From positions 1 through 59,105 of the forward strand of contig CAMLKG010000029.1 of the NCBI GenBank assembly GCA_946480695.1: DNA of 59,105 bases. The letters are read 5' to 3'. This DNA is from an uncultured Cellvibrio sp. GTDB taxonomy: Bacteria > Pseudomonadota > Gammaproteobacteria > Pseudomonadales > Cellvibrionaceae. A model generated the notes under the pieces. The model was given only the letters and a program-made list of their open reading frames with translations, had not been told where the DNA came from and did not search any database. This document shows, piece by piece, positions 19,294 to 30,094 of this stretch. The number at the start of each line of letters is the position of its first letter. Position 1 is the first letter of the stretch. The position numbers and the translations under genes are program-made.

Positions 19294-20199
19294 ATGCGAT
19301 TCCTGCCCTGTTTGCTGCTCAGTTCCGTCGTTTTGCTGACAGCCTGCTCCTCGAAGGAGCCTGAATACACTACCGAAGCGGATTTGTACAATGCCGCCAC
19401 CAAACAACTCGAAAACAACCAGTGGGAATCCGCGATCAAAAATTTGAACACGCTGGAAGAAAACTTCCCTTTCGGCACCTATGCCGAACAGGCGCAACTG
19501 GAATTGATCTACGCCCAGTACAGCTCCGGTGAACCTGACGCCGCTATCGCCACCGCCAACCGCTTCATCCGTTTGCATCCCCAACACCGCAATGTGGACT
19601 ATGCCTATTACATGCTGGGAATGAGTTCATTCACTAAAGACAAAGGCATGTTTGAACGCGTTATGCCGGTGGATACTACCCGGCGCGATCCGGGCGCAGC
19701 GCGCGAATCACTGGCGAATTTTACCCAATTACTCAACCGCTTCCCCGGTAGCACCTACGCTGCTGACGCCAAAAAACGCATGATCTACCTGCGTAATTAC
19801 CTGGCGCGCTATGAAATCCACGTGGCCAACTATTACTTCAAGCGCGGCGCTTACATAGCGGCCCTGGGCCGTGGCCGCTATGTGTTGGAAAACTTCCCCC
19901 AAACACCAGCCATACCGGACGCATTGGCCGTGATAACCCAAGCCTATTACCTGCTGAAAATGGACTCCCAGGCTGGGGAAATGCTGGAAATCCTCAAGTT
20001 AAACTATCCTGATTATCCCGCCCTGAATAACGATGGCAGTTTCAACAAGGAATTTATGTATAACAATGGCAGGTCACGCTGGCTTGCCTATTTAACGCTC
20101 GGCATTTTCAGTAAAGATGAAATCACCGGTTTTGATACCCGCCTGCTATACGATCCGCAATACAAAGAGCCGGTCACTGAAGTTGCCCGCCCCGAATAG
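19294..20199 (+). CDS. bamD: Outer-membrane assembly lipoprotein BamD
   Basis: Essential lipoprotein of the BAM complex, which inserts beta-barrel proteins into the outer membrane. The lipoprotein signal ends LLTAC, so lipidation is at C18. Five TPR-like helical repeats follow (residues 30-240), including the family phrases LYNAATKQLENNQWESAI and FPFGTYAEQAQLELIYAQY. Its 301 residues are longer than E. coli BamD (245), with an extra C-terminal tail. It is a single gene, divergent from rluD; the 156-base gap should hold both promoters, which I could not place. Confidence 0.95.
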   Translation: MRFLPCLLLSSVVLLTACSSKEPEYTTEADLYNAATKQLENNQWESAIKNLNTLEENFPFGTYAEQAQLELIYAQYSSGEPDAAIATANRFIRLHPQHRNVDYAYYMLGMSSFTKDKGMFERVMPVDTTRRDPGAARESLANFTQLLNRFPGSTYAADAKKRMIYLRNYLARYEIHVANYYFKRGAYIAALGRGRYVLENFPQTPAIPDALAVITQAYYLLKMDSQAGEMLEILKLNYPDYPALNNDGSFNKEFMYNNGRSRWLAYLTLGIFSKDEITGFDTRLLYDPQYKEPVTEVARPE

Positions 20200-20210
20200 A
20201 ACCAGATCCA

Positions 20211-20234
20211 GGCCGCATATGCGGCCTTTCTTTT
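20211..20234 (+). terminator. Terminator of bamD
   Basis: The perfect palindrome GGCCGCATATGCGGCC is followed by TTTCTTTT, 12 bases after the bamD stop codon. Confidence 0.8.
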
Positions 20235-20271
20235 ACCTATAGTCCTGAATACCTATAATCCTGAACCTTAA

Positions 20272-21900
20272 CTAGTCACCCATTTTCCAACCGGACGTTA
20301 TGGGATAGCGACGATCGCGCCCGAAGCCGCGCTTGCTGATGCGAATACCGATTGGCGCCTGGCGACGCTTGTATTCATTTACATCCACCAACCGCACTGC
20401 ACGCTCCACCTGTTCGCGATTGAAACCGCGCGCAATGATGGCCTCTGCACTTAAATCCTGCTCAATATAGAGCGCCAGGATTTGATCCAGAATGTCATAG
20501 GGCGGCAGGCTGTCCTCGTCCTTCTGGTCGGGGGCTAATTCAGCTGAGGGCGGCCGGGTGATTACTGTTTCAGGGATTACGGGACTGATGGTATTGCGAT
20601 AGCGCGACAGCGCGAACACCAGCGTTTTAGGCACATCTTTCAGCGCATCGAAGCCGCCTGCCATGTCCCCGTATAACGTGGAATAACCAACCGCCATTTC
20701 ACTTTTGTTGCCGGTCGTTAATACCAGGTAGCCCTTCTTATTGGAGATAGCCATCAGCAGGACACCGCGACAGCGGGCCTGGAGGTTCTCTTCGGTGGTA
20801 TCGCGCCGGGTACCGGCAAACTCATCCGCCAGCGCGGCCATAAAGGCATCGTACATAGGCTCGATGGAAATCGAACTGTAACGCACCCCAAGGCGCGCCG
20901 CTTCATCGGCGGCATCACTTTTACTCAGGTCCGAGGTATAGCGGAAAGGCATCATAACCGCTTCAACGCGGTCAGCTCCCAACGCATCTACCGCAATTGC
21001 CAGGGTAAGGGCCGAATCAATACCGCCTGACAACCCCAACACCACGCCTTTGAAACGATTCTTTTGGACGTAATCGCGCATACCAACGACCAACGCCTGG
21101 TAAACCGCCGCGAGGTTATCCGGGATTGCTGCGAGCACCTGGAGGGGAACGCTTGTCTTTTGTTGATCCCATTGCAGTTCAATTGCAAATTGCCCTTCGT
21201 CAAAAGCCGGGGCGCGGAAGCAGGTTTGGCCATGCGCATCGACCACCACTGAACCCCCATCGAATACCAACTCATCCTGGCCACCCACTAAATTGGTATA
21301 GACCACCGGCATGCCGCCTTCGCGCGCGCGCGCGGCAACTACCGCCTCACGCTCATGCTGCTTGCCCTGGTGATAAGGGGAGGCATTGAGGTTGAGCATT
21401 AGCCTGGCTCCAGCCGCCCTGGCTTGGGCCATGGGCTCAGGGAACCAGATATCCTCGCAAACACTCAGGGCGGTGGGTACACCTTTCAGGTCGAATACGC
21501 AGGGATGGTCACCCGGCACGAAATAACGTTTTTCATCGAATACCTGGTAGTTCGGCAAGCATTGCTTGGCATATTCCGCCACCAGTTTGCCACCTTGGAT
21601 AACACCGGCCATGTTATAGAGCTTGCCGTCGCGGAGGCGCGGATAACCAATAACGAGTGCCATGGGGAGATCGGCGGCCTGGATTTCCTGCAAGGCGCGC
21701 TCAATGCGTAACGCCAGGCTTGGGCGCAACAATAAATCTTCCGGTGGATAACCGGTCAAAGTGAGTTCGGGAAACAGGATGGCATCGACAGCGCCCTGGG
21801 CCAGCGCCGCACGGGCGATTGCTATGACGCTGGCGGTATTGCCGGGAATATCACCAACCAGCGTATTTACTTGGGAGAGAATCAGTTTTAATGGCAACAT
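20272..21900 (-). CDS. nadE: Glutamine-dependent NAD+ synthetase
   Basis: Last step of NAD synthesis: amidation of nicotinic-acid adenine dinucleotide using ATP and glutamine. The N-terminal nitrilase-type glutaminase carries the triad E45, K112 and C148. The C-terminal synthetase has the ATP P-loop SGGIDS (291-296) and the STLYGDMAGGF motif. At 542 residues it is the long glutamine-using form, not the short ammonia-using NadE. In Pseudomonas I recall it elsewhere in the genome, so its place between bamD and pilS is a local difference. Confidence 0.95.
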   Translation of the reverse strand: MLPLKLILSQVNTLVGDIPGNTASVIAIARAALAQGAVDAILFPELTLTGYPPEDLLLRPSLALRIERALQEIQAADLPMALVIGYPRLRDGKLYNMAGVIQGGKLVAEYAKQCLPNYQVFDEKRYFVPGDHPCVFDLKGVPTALSVCEDIWFPEPMAQARAAGARLMLNLNASPYHQGKQHEREAVVAARAREGGMPVVYTNLVGGQDELVFDGGSVVVDAHGQTCFRAPAFDEGQFAIELQWDQQKTSVPLQVLAAIPDNLAAVYQALVVGMRDYVQKNRFKGVVLGLSGGIDSALTLAIAVDALGADRVEAVMMPFRYTSDLSKSDAADEAARLGVRYSSISIEPMYDAFMAALADEFAGTRRDTTEENLQARCRGVLLMAISNKKGYLVLTTGNKSEMAVGYSTLYGDMAGGFDALKDVPKTLVFALSRYRNTISPVIPETVITRPPSAELAPDQKDEDSLPPYDILDQILALYIEQDLSAEAIIARGFNREQVERAVRLVDVNEYKRRQAPIGIRISKRGFGRDRRYPITSGWKMGD

Positions 21901-22086
21901 AAGCGCCCTGAATAACCGGAAAGACGAATTGGGATTTTGGCGAGGCCCACGGAGCCATATACATCAAGGCCTTTTAAAAACTCGCCGAAGGCGCGCATTG
22001 TCCGCGATCTATCCCGATAAAGCCAAGCGGATTTTACATAGCAACTCTTCATTACATAGCAACACTTCAAAAGGATCCACCGCACA

Positions 22087-23733
22087 ATGAACACGCTGCC
22101 ACCTGGTGACGCCCGCAGTTACAACCCCTATGACTTATTGCGGGTATACACCTATTACCGCACACTGCTGGGCAGCTTGCTGTTAATTATGTTTGAACTG
22201 CAAGTCGCACCCAAGGTATTGGGCAATGATCATCCCGCTTTGTTTTTTTACACCTCCGCCATTTACACCGCCATCAATTGCATAACCCTGATCGTGATGT
22301 GGCAATTAAAATTTTCCCCGTCACAACGCAAACTCTTTGGCTCCCTGCTGGTGGATGTCGTTGCTATTACGATATTGATGCACGCCAGCGGAGGGGCGAT
22401 CAGCGGGTTGGGTTATCTGTTAATGGTCGCAATTGCCGCAGGCGGGATTATGCTGCGCGAGCGCATTGCATTTTTCCTGGCAGCGATGACTACCCTCGCC
22501 GTACTTAGCGAGGGTACCTATCGCCTGATCTTCGCACAAGATAACAAAGCTATCTTTGCATCGGGTGTGTTGGGTGCATTGGCCTTTTTAACGGCGTTAC
22601 TTTTCCAGCACCTGACCAGGAAAATCCGCTCGTCTTACGCGGAAGCACACCTGCAAGCGGAACACGCCGCACACCTGCAAAAGCTGGCGCAACTGATTGT
22701 GGAACGGATGCGTACAGGCATTATCGTTTTAAACAAAAATACCGAACTGGAATTATGGAACCAGTCTGCCGAAAAATTGCTGAGTGAAAGCCTTGACAGG
22801 AATCACCCGATCACACTCGACCAAATCCCTGAACTCTATCAAAAATATCAATCATGGTTACGCAACAATAACGATCACTCACCGCACATGAGGATCGAAG
22901 GGCAGACGACCACGGATATCAAAGTAAATTTTGCGCACCTCGAACCCGGGAACCCGACGGAAACCCTTATTTTTCTAGAGGACGTGCGCTCACTGAACCA
23001 GCAGGCACAACAATTAAAACTTGCTTCACTCGGTCGCTTGACAGCAAGCATTGCACACGAAATTCGCAACCCGCTCGGTGCCATTAGCCATGCGAGCCAA
23101 TTACTTGGAGAAGCGCAGGATTTACCTCCCGGTGACCAGCGATTATTGGAAATAATTAACAACCACAGTAAACGGGTAAACCAAATCATTGAAAATATTT
23201 TGCAACTATCGCGCCGCAAAGCCGCCAAACCGGAGCAGATTAACTTGCGCCAATGGTTACCGAATTTCGTCAACGACTACCGCTCCGGAAAAAATAGTGA
23301 CCGGACGCTGGAGATAACTGTTATAGAAAAAAATATCGATGGCCCAGGCAATGCTTATGAGTATGATGACTTAAACCTGCCTGCATCCCTGAACGCGAAA
23401 TTTGATACCAGTCAATTGCAACAGGTACTGACTAACTTATTTGACAATGGCATCCGTCACGGAAGACCCGCGTTGCGAATCGAGATGGGCACCGACACCA
23501 TCCTTCAGCAACCTTATATTCGCGTGGTGGATTTCGGGCCGGGAATCAGCGAGGAAAATACCCGACACTTGTTTGAACCCTTCTTCACCACTGAAAATAC
23601 CGGTTCGGGTTTAGGGCTTTATATCTGCAAAGAGCTATGCGAGGCTAACCAGGCAATTATCTCCTATAAACGCACCGAGCAAGGCGAAAGCTGTTTCCAT
23701 CTGCAACTTGCCCACCCGGAAAAAGCAAATTGA
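22087..23733 (+). CDS. pilS: Type IV pilus sensor histidine kinase PilS
   Basis: Inner-membrane kinase of the PilS/PilR pair that controls pilin (pilA) transcription. Hydrophobic segments between residues 25 and 175 fit six transmembrane helices. A PAS-like region (about 200-300) is followed by the HisKA box SIAHEIRNPLG with phospho-acceptor H324, and an ATPase domain with N, G1 and G2 boxes (VLTNLFDNG, DFGPGI, GSGLGLY). Length 548 is typical. It ends 19 bases before pilR. Upstream, 186 bases separate it from nadE. Confidence 0.94.
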   Translation: MNTLPPGDARSYNPYDLLRVYTYYRTLLGSLLLIMFELQVAPKVLGNDHPALFFYTSAIYTAINCITLIVMWQLKFSPSQRKLFGSLLVDVVAITILMHASGGAISGLGYLLMVAIAAGGIMLRERIAFFLAAMTTLAVLSEGTYRLIFAQDNKAIFASGVLGALAFLTALLFQHLTRKIRSSYAEAHLQAEHAAHLQKLAQLIVERMRTGIIVLNKNTELELWNQSAEKLLSESLDRNHPITLDQIPELYQKYQSWLRNNNDHSPHMRIEGQTTTDIKVNFAHLEPGNPTETLIFLEDVRSLNQQAQQLKLASLGRLTASIAHEIRNPLGAISHASQLLGEAQDLPPGDQRLLEIINNHSKRVNQIIENILQLSRRKAAKPEQINLRQWLPNFVNDYRSGKNSDRTLEITVIEKNIDGPGNAYEYDDLNLPASLNAKFDTSQLQQVLTNLFDNGIRHGRPALRIEMGTDTILQQPYIRVVDFGPGISEENTRHLFEPFFTTENTGSGLGLYICKELCEANQAIISYKRTEQGESCFHLQLAHPEKAN

Positions 23734-23752
23734 TTAATGAGTGACATCGACC

Positions 23753-25162
23753 ATGACACAAAAAAAACGCGCATTGATTATTGATGACGAGCCAGATATT
23801 CGTGAGCTGTTGGAAATCACTTTGGGCAGGATGCAAATAGACACCCACAGCGCAGCCAATGTCAGCCAGGCCAAGCTATTGCTTGCACAAAATTCTTATG
23901 ACTTATGCCTGACCGATATGCGCCTGCCCGATGGAAATGGTTTGGAAATTGTCAATTTTATTCAACAAAACCATCCTCGATTACCGGTTGCGGTGATTAC
24001 CGCGCATGGCAGCATAGACACTGCTATCGAATCAATGAAAGCCGGGGCATTTGATTTTATTTCCAAACCGGTAGATCTCCCTACGCTACGTCGGTTGGTA
24101 AATACCGCCATAGAATCCAGCCAGTTAACTCCCCAACCCCTTCCCAAACTCACACCGATTATTGGCGAGTCCAAAGCTATCCAAGATTTAATTCGCAGTA
24201 TAGAAAAACTCGCACGCTCGCAAGCACCGGTTTATATCAGCGGTGAATCCGGCTCAGGCAAAGAGTTGGTAGCGCACTCCATTCATGATTTGGGACCGCG
24301 CGCCCACAAACCCTTTATTGCCGTTAACTGTGGCGCGATTCCGCGAGAACTTATGGAAAGCGAATTTTTTGGCCACAAGAAAGGAAGCTTTACCGGTGCA
24401 CACCAGGACAAGATAGGTTTGTTTCAAGCTGCAGAAGGCGGCACTTTATTTTTTGATGAAGTGGCGGACTTACCACTCGACATGCAAGTAAAACTATTGC
24501 GCGCCATCCAGGAAAAATCCGTGCGCCCTGTTGGCGCCGCCGAAGAAATTGCCACAGACGTGCGCATACTCTGCGCAACTCACAAAAATCTGGAAGCGGA
24601 AGTAAAGGAAGGACGTTTTCGCCAGGATTTGTTCTACCGTCTGAATGTCATCCAGCTCGCTGTTGCACCGCTTCGTGAGCGCCGCGAAGATATTCCATTA
24701 TTAACCCAACATTTGCTCAACAAGCTGGCAACAGAAATTAATTTACCTGCCCCAACACTATCGGAAGCAGCTCAGCGCTTACTCGATCATTATCATTTTC
24801 CGGGCAACGTCCGTGAATTGGAAAACATCCTTGAACGCGCTTTTACGTTGTGCGACAGCCATATAATTGATGCCGACGATTTACAATTGCGCGGACAACA
24901 TTCAAGTTTCGACCACGCTGAAAAAACCTACTCTGCAAGCAAGGGTTCAATAGACACAAAGGCAGCAGGCAGGGTCGATTACTCAGCGCGCTGCGCTGAA
25001 TACCCATCACTTGATGAATATTTGCAGGATGTAGAAAAAGAAATATTGTGCAACGCGCTTGAACAGGCCAGGTGGAACAAAACCCTGGCCGCCAAGCATT
25101 TGGGGATAAGTTTCAGATCACTGCGTTACAGGTTGCAGAAATTGGGGTTGGATGATGAATGA
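23753..25162 (+). CDS. pilR: Sigma-54-dependent response regulator PilR
   Basis: NtrC-type activator that turns on pilA with sigma-54. The receiver domain has phosphorylation site D55. The AAA+ domain has Walker A GESGSGKE (163-170) and the sigma-54 contact GSFTGA (210-215). A Fis-type helix-turn-helix ends the protein (NKTLAAKHLGISFRSLRYRL). I prefer the ATG at 23753 (469 residues) to a GTG 12 bases upstream. No pilA or sigma-54 target promoter is in this window, so its targets lie elsewhere. The stop is only 9 bases from the convergent pilE stop, with no terminator between. Confidence 0.95.
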   Translation: MTQKKRALIIDDEPDIRELLEITLGRMQIDTHSAANVSQAKLLLAQNSYDLCLTDMRLPDGNGLEIVNFIQQNHPRLPVAVITAHGSIDTAIESMKAGAFDFISKPVDLPTLRRLVNTAIESSQLTPQPLPKLTPIIGESKAIQDLIRSIEKLARSQAPVYISGESGSGKELVAHSIHDLGPRAHKPFIAVNCGAIPRELMESEFFGHKKGSFTGAHQDKIGLFQAAEGGTLFFDEVADLPLDMQVKLLRAIQEKSVRPVGAAEEIATDVRILCATHKNLEAEVKEGRFRQDLFYRLNVIQLAVAPLRERREDIPLLTQHLLNKLATEINLPAPTLSEAAQRLLDHYHFPGNVRELENILERAFTLCDSHIIDADDLQLRGQHSSFDHAEKTYSASKGSIDTKAAGRVDYSARCAEYPSLDEYLQDVEKEILCNALEQARWNKTLAAKHLGISFRSLRYRLQKLGLDDE

Positions 25163-25171
25163 GTGGATGTG

Positions 25172-25615
25172 TTACCAACATTCATCGGTGATGTCGGTAG
25201 ACCCCTTGTAGGCTTTTTTAACTCCCGCCTGATTTAATGTAAATAAAGTACATTTATCTTGTGCCTGCCGCTGCCCAGCGACAGGAGTTGCTTTCAGCAA
25301 ATAAGTGGCTACTTGGTGATCGGCAGAATCCAGTTTTACAACATAGAATCCTTCCGTGGAGGTAATGCCTGCTGCCGATGTCACTTGATCAACAACATCG
25401 CAAGTCCCTGCAGTCGCCGGCTTGTAGGTGCTATGAGCAGTAAAGCAACGCTGCAACCGTTGAGCCACATCGCTCAATGCGATTTTGGCGTCGCTCCTAT
25501 TACTCTTGCGCACCTGTTCGAGGTAAGACGGATAGGCAACTCCCGCCAATATGCCAATGATCGCAACAACTATCATCACCTCTACCAGCGTAAATCCAAT
25601 ACTCTTTCGTATCAT
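25172..25615 (-). CDS. pilE: Minor pilin PilE
   Basis: Type IV pilin-like protein of 147 residues, last gene of the minor-pilin operon. The prepilin peptidase site is G7|F8 (IGFTLVEVMIVVAIIGILA) with the conserved E12 at mature position 5. Two Cys pairs lie in the globular part, including one near the C-terminus (C146). The position after pilY1 matches PilE of P. aeruginosa, where it primes pilus assembly together with the other minor pilins. Confidence 0.9.
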   Translation of the reverse strand: MIRKSIGFTLVEVMIVVAIIGILAGVAYPSYLEQVRKSNRSDAKIALSDVAQRLQRCFTAHSTYKPATAGTCDVVDQVTSAAGITSTEGFYVVKLDSADHQVATYLLKATPVAGQRQAQDKCTLFTLNQAGVKKAYKGSTDITDECW

Positions 25616-25627
25616 GTGTTCACCTTT

Positions 25628-28600
25628 TTATTTAATTTGCCGCCAGGACATCCGACCGCGAGATCCTTTACCTGCGTTACCTTCGATACTGATTAATGGC
25701 GGTATATCACCAGATCCTTTATCCAGGCCACTACCGATGATATGTACTTTTTCCCCTGATGATATGGGAATCAAATCACCTATGATGGCGTTATCCAGAA
25801 GCCGGTTTCCCTTGTCCCCCAAAACCGTGTGGCCAATAAACTTATCACCGACTCCTGTCAGCTCCATAATCCATCCATCACCACCATAATCACATTGGTT
25901 TGAAGACGGAATAAACGTTGCCAGGATTAGCTTATCGTAAAGCAGCAAGGGCTTGCCCAAAACCCTCTCTCCAGTAGCTGTGCCGGAATTCGGTTTTAAA
26001 TCCAGGAACCATCCATTTATATCCGCCCAATCCTCTTTACTGATAGTGTCATTTGTTATGGTTCTGGTCGTGGCGGTTTCACTACCTATCGATTTCTGAT
26101 GCAAAGTCGTCGCGCGATTCGATGTGGTTAACGCCACGGCTTGAGTATCTGCAATGCCGTAGATGCTCTGTATCGCTTTGTATGCACTATCAGTTGTTTC
26201 GTAATATTTCCCGGTTCCGAAATAGACCATTACTGATGGCGATGCACTAGTGCCACTTCCCGTCTCTTTCAGTGTATTCAGCCCCAAGGTCGGTGTCGCG
26301 GTAATCGGCTGCGCATTTCCCAATGAATCGATAACCTTAATCAAAGGCTTGGGAGTTGTGCTATTCCCATACGCAACTGACCAATTTAAGCCCGTATCAG
26401 TGAGGTTAAATTTCCACATATTCCCTAATAAATCCCCGGCGTAAGCATAGCTTGCTATCCCGCTTCCCCCTGGCAGCACGGCAATGCCGGACAATCCATT
26501 GTTATTGGAGCCATCCGCAAATTTTGCCTTGGTGTCCACCACTACAGATGTCGATGGGTTTTCGATATCAATCCCGATCAGCTTTGGAATTCCATTCACG
26601 CTATTGGGACCATTGCCAAATATCGCCATCCAACGATTACCGGGGACAGGGGCGACTAATACCTTACCAAGGGAATACCCCAAATCATTATGATATGCAA
26701 AGCTCGCGTCACCTGCGGCAATATCGAATATTACCTTCGGTGTTCCTGGCGATGCAGTGGATAAGGTGTCAGTGACATCCAGGGCAAAAACTCCCCGCCC
26801 CCCATACCCCAGGGAACCAACGACGATTGTCCGCCATTCCCCCCCCACACCATCATTATCGGAATCAAAATAAACATCCCCTACATAGATTGGACCATCA
26901 ACCAAATATTGATGGACATAATTGGGATTGGATACACCGGCCAGTTTCGAATAGACCCCCCTGGGAATATAAGCGAAAATCTCTTCACCTGTCTTGGCAT
27001 CAAAGGCATGGAGCATTCCATCGTTAGCCCCCACAAACACCGCTGTCCTGGCCGCTTTCTTGGTTTCATTTACATAAGTCAGGTAACTGGCTGACCCATA
27101 CTCGGCCGGTAACAGGTTGTACCTTTGGGATACAGGGCCGGTAAATGCAGGATCTGAATTAACAATATCACCTAATAACCTTGTCCTTGTCCGTAAAACA
27201 GCCGCATTCCCGGTTTCACTAGCGGCACTTCCCAACAACCAATCAAAACGCATCTTTGCGTTGGTATCATTAGTTTCACCAGCCATAGTCAACGCCGCTT
27301 TTAATGTCGGCACACTTGAGACCCATGCATTATTATCCAGCCGGACCAGGCTTTTTGTCGTCGCACCGTCATAGGTATATATCTTCCTTACCGATGACCT
27401 GTTCAAGGTAGTATCCGTGGACCAAAGCGGATTCGCAGTGTCCGCAGTACCATCAGGTTTAACGGCATAAGCACGTAGTACACCTGACCACTCGGTACTA
27501 TCAAAGGCAGCCTGATAAACAGCGGTTTCCCCGGACAACCGGGTCGAGTTGGCCGCAACAGTTGCCGCTGCAGCCACTCCCCCGGCAGCATCTGCAAACG
27601 CTTTTTTCAATGAAGTTTCCAGTTCCCGCGGATTTGTCGCATATAAATAGGTCTCCGTCGGATTGGTTGCGGCAATCGCCGCAGCACTTGGCTCAGAATC
27701 GCCTTTTTCATAGCTGCCCCATTTCGCGGCATAGTACAAAGGGGACTGTAGAAATGCAGCGGTGGAATCACCGATGATGAATGTTTGTGACCGGGCAATT
27801 GATTGAGGATTATCGCAAGCACCTTCCGAACCGGTAATCCGGCATGTACAACGACTGCCATCTGTAGAGGTACAAGCAGTAATCCCGGTGTAACTTGATG
27901 TAAATGTAAAGTTATTAACACCGGAGTGAACATGGAAACCATCCTGTTCTGTTCCGCTGATCACATAACCAAACCCCATCGGATCGCCGGTTGATTGGGC
28001 AACAACCTTGGTGGTAACAGTTACAGAAGAACTGGAAACGGAATAACTGATAACCCCCCACATGTCCTGGTCGAAGTCACCGCCTTGCTCGCTATCCTCC
28101 CAGTTGACATATAGTTTTCCTTCAACCCTATTATTCAAGGTTTCCTGTTTTACTATTTTAAAGTCGACAATTGCGCAATTTGTATGGGGATTTGTCTGCA
28201 GGTTTCGGCACGCAGGCATAATAGTTACGGTCTTGCCAGTCGTGCCGCCCAATGCGCTCGGTACTGCAATAGTTACCTTGGGAACAGCGGGTGCCAAAGC
28301 CACACCAAATGTTTTTACATCCTCCCGATTGGCCGCAATACCATTCTTGCGAGCCGAATAAGCAAGGCCGGCAATCTTATATCCGCCTTCCAGACGCGGG
28401 GACTCAGGGCAAATACCATCTACGGTAGCCAACGTATTAATGACTTTGGCATCGCAAAGCTGGTTTTTATTATCTTGTGCACCGGTACCATTTCGCCCGA
28501 TAAAAAACGCTTGCCCGGCGATCCCTTCGGCATTACCAATCTCGTTAACCGCAGAATCAATCGAGCCAGGTAAATCGGATGCACTGCCTAAATTATCCAT

Positions 28601-30070
28601 ATCATAGGACGTAGTCGATGCATTAAATTGCAGTATATTTAAAGGCGCACAATAGTTGCCTGACGCGGTAGTATCAACAGGGTCGTTCCATGTCGCCACA
28701 CGATTCAGGCCTGCTATGCGACTTGAGTCGTCAGCATCAAATACGGGCGATCCCAAACCAGCCAAATAACGCAAGGATTCCAGATAGATTTCTGCTTGCG
28801 GGTTCCCCCAGTTTGAACACTCCCCGTTATTGAACGAGCTTTTTGCCCAGGAGCATTTATCGCCATTTGCACTAGTGTCGTTATATGTCCCGTCATTGAA
28901 GTTGTAGCCAAAAATACGGAACAAATCGATTGTTTTAATAATGCTGAAGCCATTACTGGGTACGGTGAAGGTACCGTCAGCATTAATCTCATTGGCAATA
29001 GAACCAACCTGTTTCCTTAAGACCCCCCCGGATTTATTCCGCGCATAGGAACCTGTCATCAATCCGAAGTGAATTCTCTCGCCATAGGTTTGCAATTGGC
29101 CGATGGGCTTTGAACCCGAGCCATAATTCTCGCAGTTTTCATTATCTGTAGTATCTATCAAGCCACTGACACAGACGGCCACCCGAGCGACATAATCACC
29201 AATCCCCAAGGCATTATTACTTGTATCCGTCGTTTTTTTGGGAGCTGAACTGGCCGCCGGTATTTCACTGTAACCGACATTGTTATAGTTACTACCAGTA
29301 CCCCAACGGCATTGCCAACGCTCATTACTAGCCCATAGAGTGAAATTACCTTTCGCAACACGAATTACTGGATAGCCTCCCGTTCCAGTGGCATTTTGCG
29401 AAAAGGTTTGCCGGCTGGCAGGCTCTGTAGTATTACAAAGCGTAATTCCCCTTTTTTGTGCATCCGAATTGGTATTATCTGCAATAAAGGGGGTGAGCTG
29501 GGAAATGTCATTGCCACCATAAAATTTTGCAAATGAGTGCGCATCATTCGGCAGCATGGCCCTTTCCAAAACGGTAGCTGTTGCCAAGTCTGTTGAACGC
29601 AAGCCGCCGTACAAAATTTTGCGTATTGCATCTATCCTGGTCATTGACCCCCAATTTAGAAAATTTCCGCTCCACTGTCCTGTCGCACCATTTGCATTGC
29701 AGTACCTGTCAGCCATAAAACCAACAGGATTAAAACGATTATTGGTAGTGTCGTAGGTGTAGCACTTTTTACTGTCAAAGTACCCATAATAATCGTAGTT
29801 ATTATTGTAGGTGAGGTCAGGTACTCCATCCGGAGCACCTCCATCCGCGCGGGTTATATCCGAATAGTCATCGTATAACTTAAAAAACAGTTGGTGCTCT
29901 TTGGACATGTTGAGCATCATGATGGGCCTGACAGGCGCCTGCAAAAACAAAGGGGTTTGGGCAGGAGCCCCCGCATTTGCCGAATGCATAATCGCCAATG
30001 TTGCGAACGTTGAAAGGGCGCCTATATACAATCTGGCATTCAGACATAGCCGTTTAATCTGGTTTCTCAT
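25628..30070 (-). CDS. pilY1: Pilus tip adhesin/assembly protein PilY1
   Basis: Large secreted protein (1480 residues) at the pilus tip, needed for pilus extension, adhesion and surface sensing. A GTGAGG site puts the start at the ATG at 30070; a GTG 12 bases upstream is less likely. A signal peptide ends near residue 33 (HSANA). The N-terminal half is the variable region of PilY1. The C-terminal half is the conserved beta-propeller, with a calcium loop D-x-D-x-D-G starting at D1069. No separate pilY2 gene lies between it and pilE. Confidence 0.95.
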   Translation of the reverse strand: MRNQIKRLCLNARLYIGALSTFATLAIMHSANAGAPAQTPLFLQAPVRPIMMLNMSKEHQLFFKLYDDYSDITRADGGAPDGVPDLTYNNNYDYYGYFDSKKCYTYDTTNNRFNPVGFMADRYCNANGATGQWSGNFLNWGSMTRIDAIRKILYGGLRSTDLATATVLERAMLPNDAHSFAKFYGGNDISQLTPFIADNTNSDAQKRGITLCNTTEPASRQTFSQNATGTGGYPVIRVAKGNFTLWASNERWQCRWGTGSNYNNVGYSEIPAASSAPKKTTDTSNNALGIGDYVARVAVCVSGLIDTTDNENCENYGSGSKPIGQLQTYGERIHFGLMTGSYARNKSGGVLRKQVGSIANEINADGTFTVPSNGFSIIKTIDLFRIFGYNFNDGTYNDTSANGDKCSWAKSSFNNGECSNWGNPQAEIYLESLRYLAGLGSPVFDADDSSRIAGLNRVATWNDPVDTTASGNYCAPLNILQFNASTTSYDMDNLGSASDLPGSIDSAVNEIGNAEGIAGQAFFIGRNGTGAQDNKNQLCDAKVINTLATVDGICPESPRLEGGYKIAGLAYSARKNGIAANREDVKTFGVALAPAVPKVTIAVPSALGGTTGKTVTIMPACRNLQTNPHTNCAIVDFKIVKQETLNNRVEGKLYVNWEDSEQGGDFDQDMWGVISYSVSSSSVTVTTKVVAQSTGDPMGFGYVISGTEQDGFHVHSGVNNFTFTSSYTGITACTSTDGSRCTCRITGSEGACDNPQSIARSQTFIIGDSTAAFLQSPLYYAAKWGSYEKGDSEPSAAAIAATNPTETYLYATNPRELETSLKKAFADAAGGVAAAATVAANSTRLSGETAVYQAAFDSTEWSGVLRAYAVKPDGTADTANPLWSTDTTLNRSSVRKIYTYDGATTKSLVRLDNNAWVSSVPTLKAALTMAGETNDTNAKMRFDWLLGSAASETGNAAVLRTRTRLLGDIVNSDPAFTGPVSQRYNLLPAEYGSASYLTYVNETKKAARTAVFVGANDGMLHAFDAKTGEEIFAYIPRGVYSKLAGVSNPNYVHQYLVDGPIYVGDVYFDSDNDGVGGEWRTIVVGSLGYGGRGVFALDVTDTLSTASPGTPKVIFDIAAGDASFAYHNDLGYSLGKVLVAPVPGNRWMAIFGNGPNSVNGIPKLIGIDIENPSTSVVVDTKAKFADGSNNNGLSGIAVLPGGSGIASYAYAGDLLGNMWKFNLTDTGLNWSVAYGNSTTPKPLIKVIDSLGNAQPITATPTLGLNTLKETGSGTSASPSVMVYFGTGKYYETTDSAYKAIQSIYGIADTQAVALTTSNRATTLHQKSIGSETATTRTITNDTISKEDWADINGWFLDLKPNSGTATGERVLGKPLLLYDKLILATFIPSSNQCDYGGDGWIMELTGVGDKFIGHTVLGDKGNRLLDNAIIGDLIPISSGEKVHIIGSGLDKGSGDIPPLISIEGNAGKGSRGRMSWRQIK

Positions 30071-30094
30071 CGCAAACCTCACTGTACCCAGCGC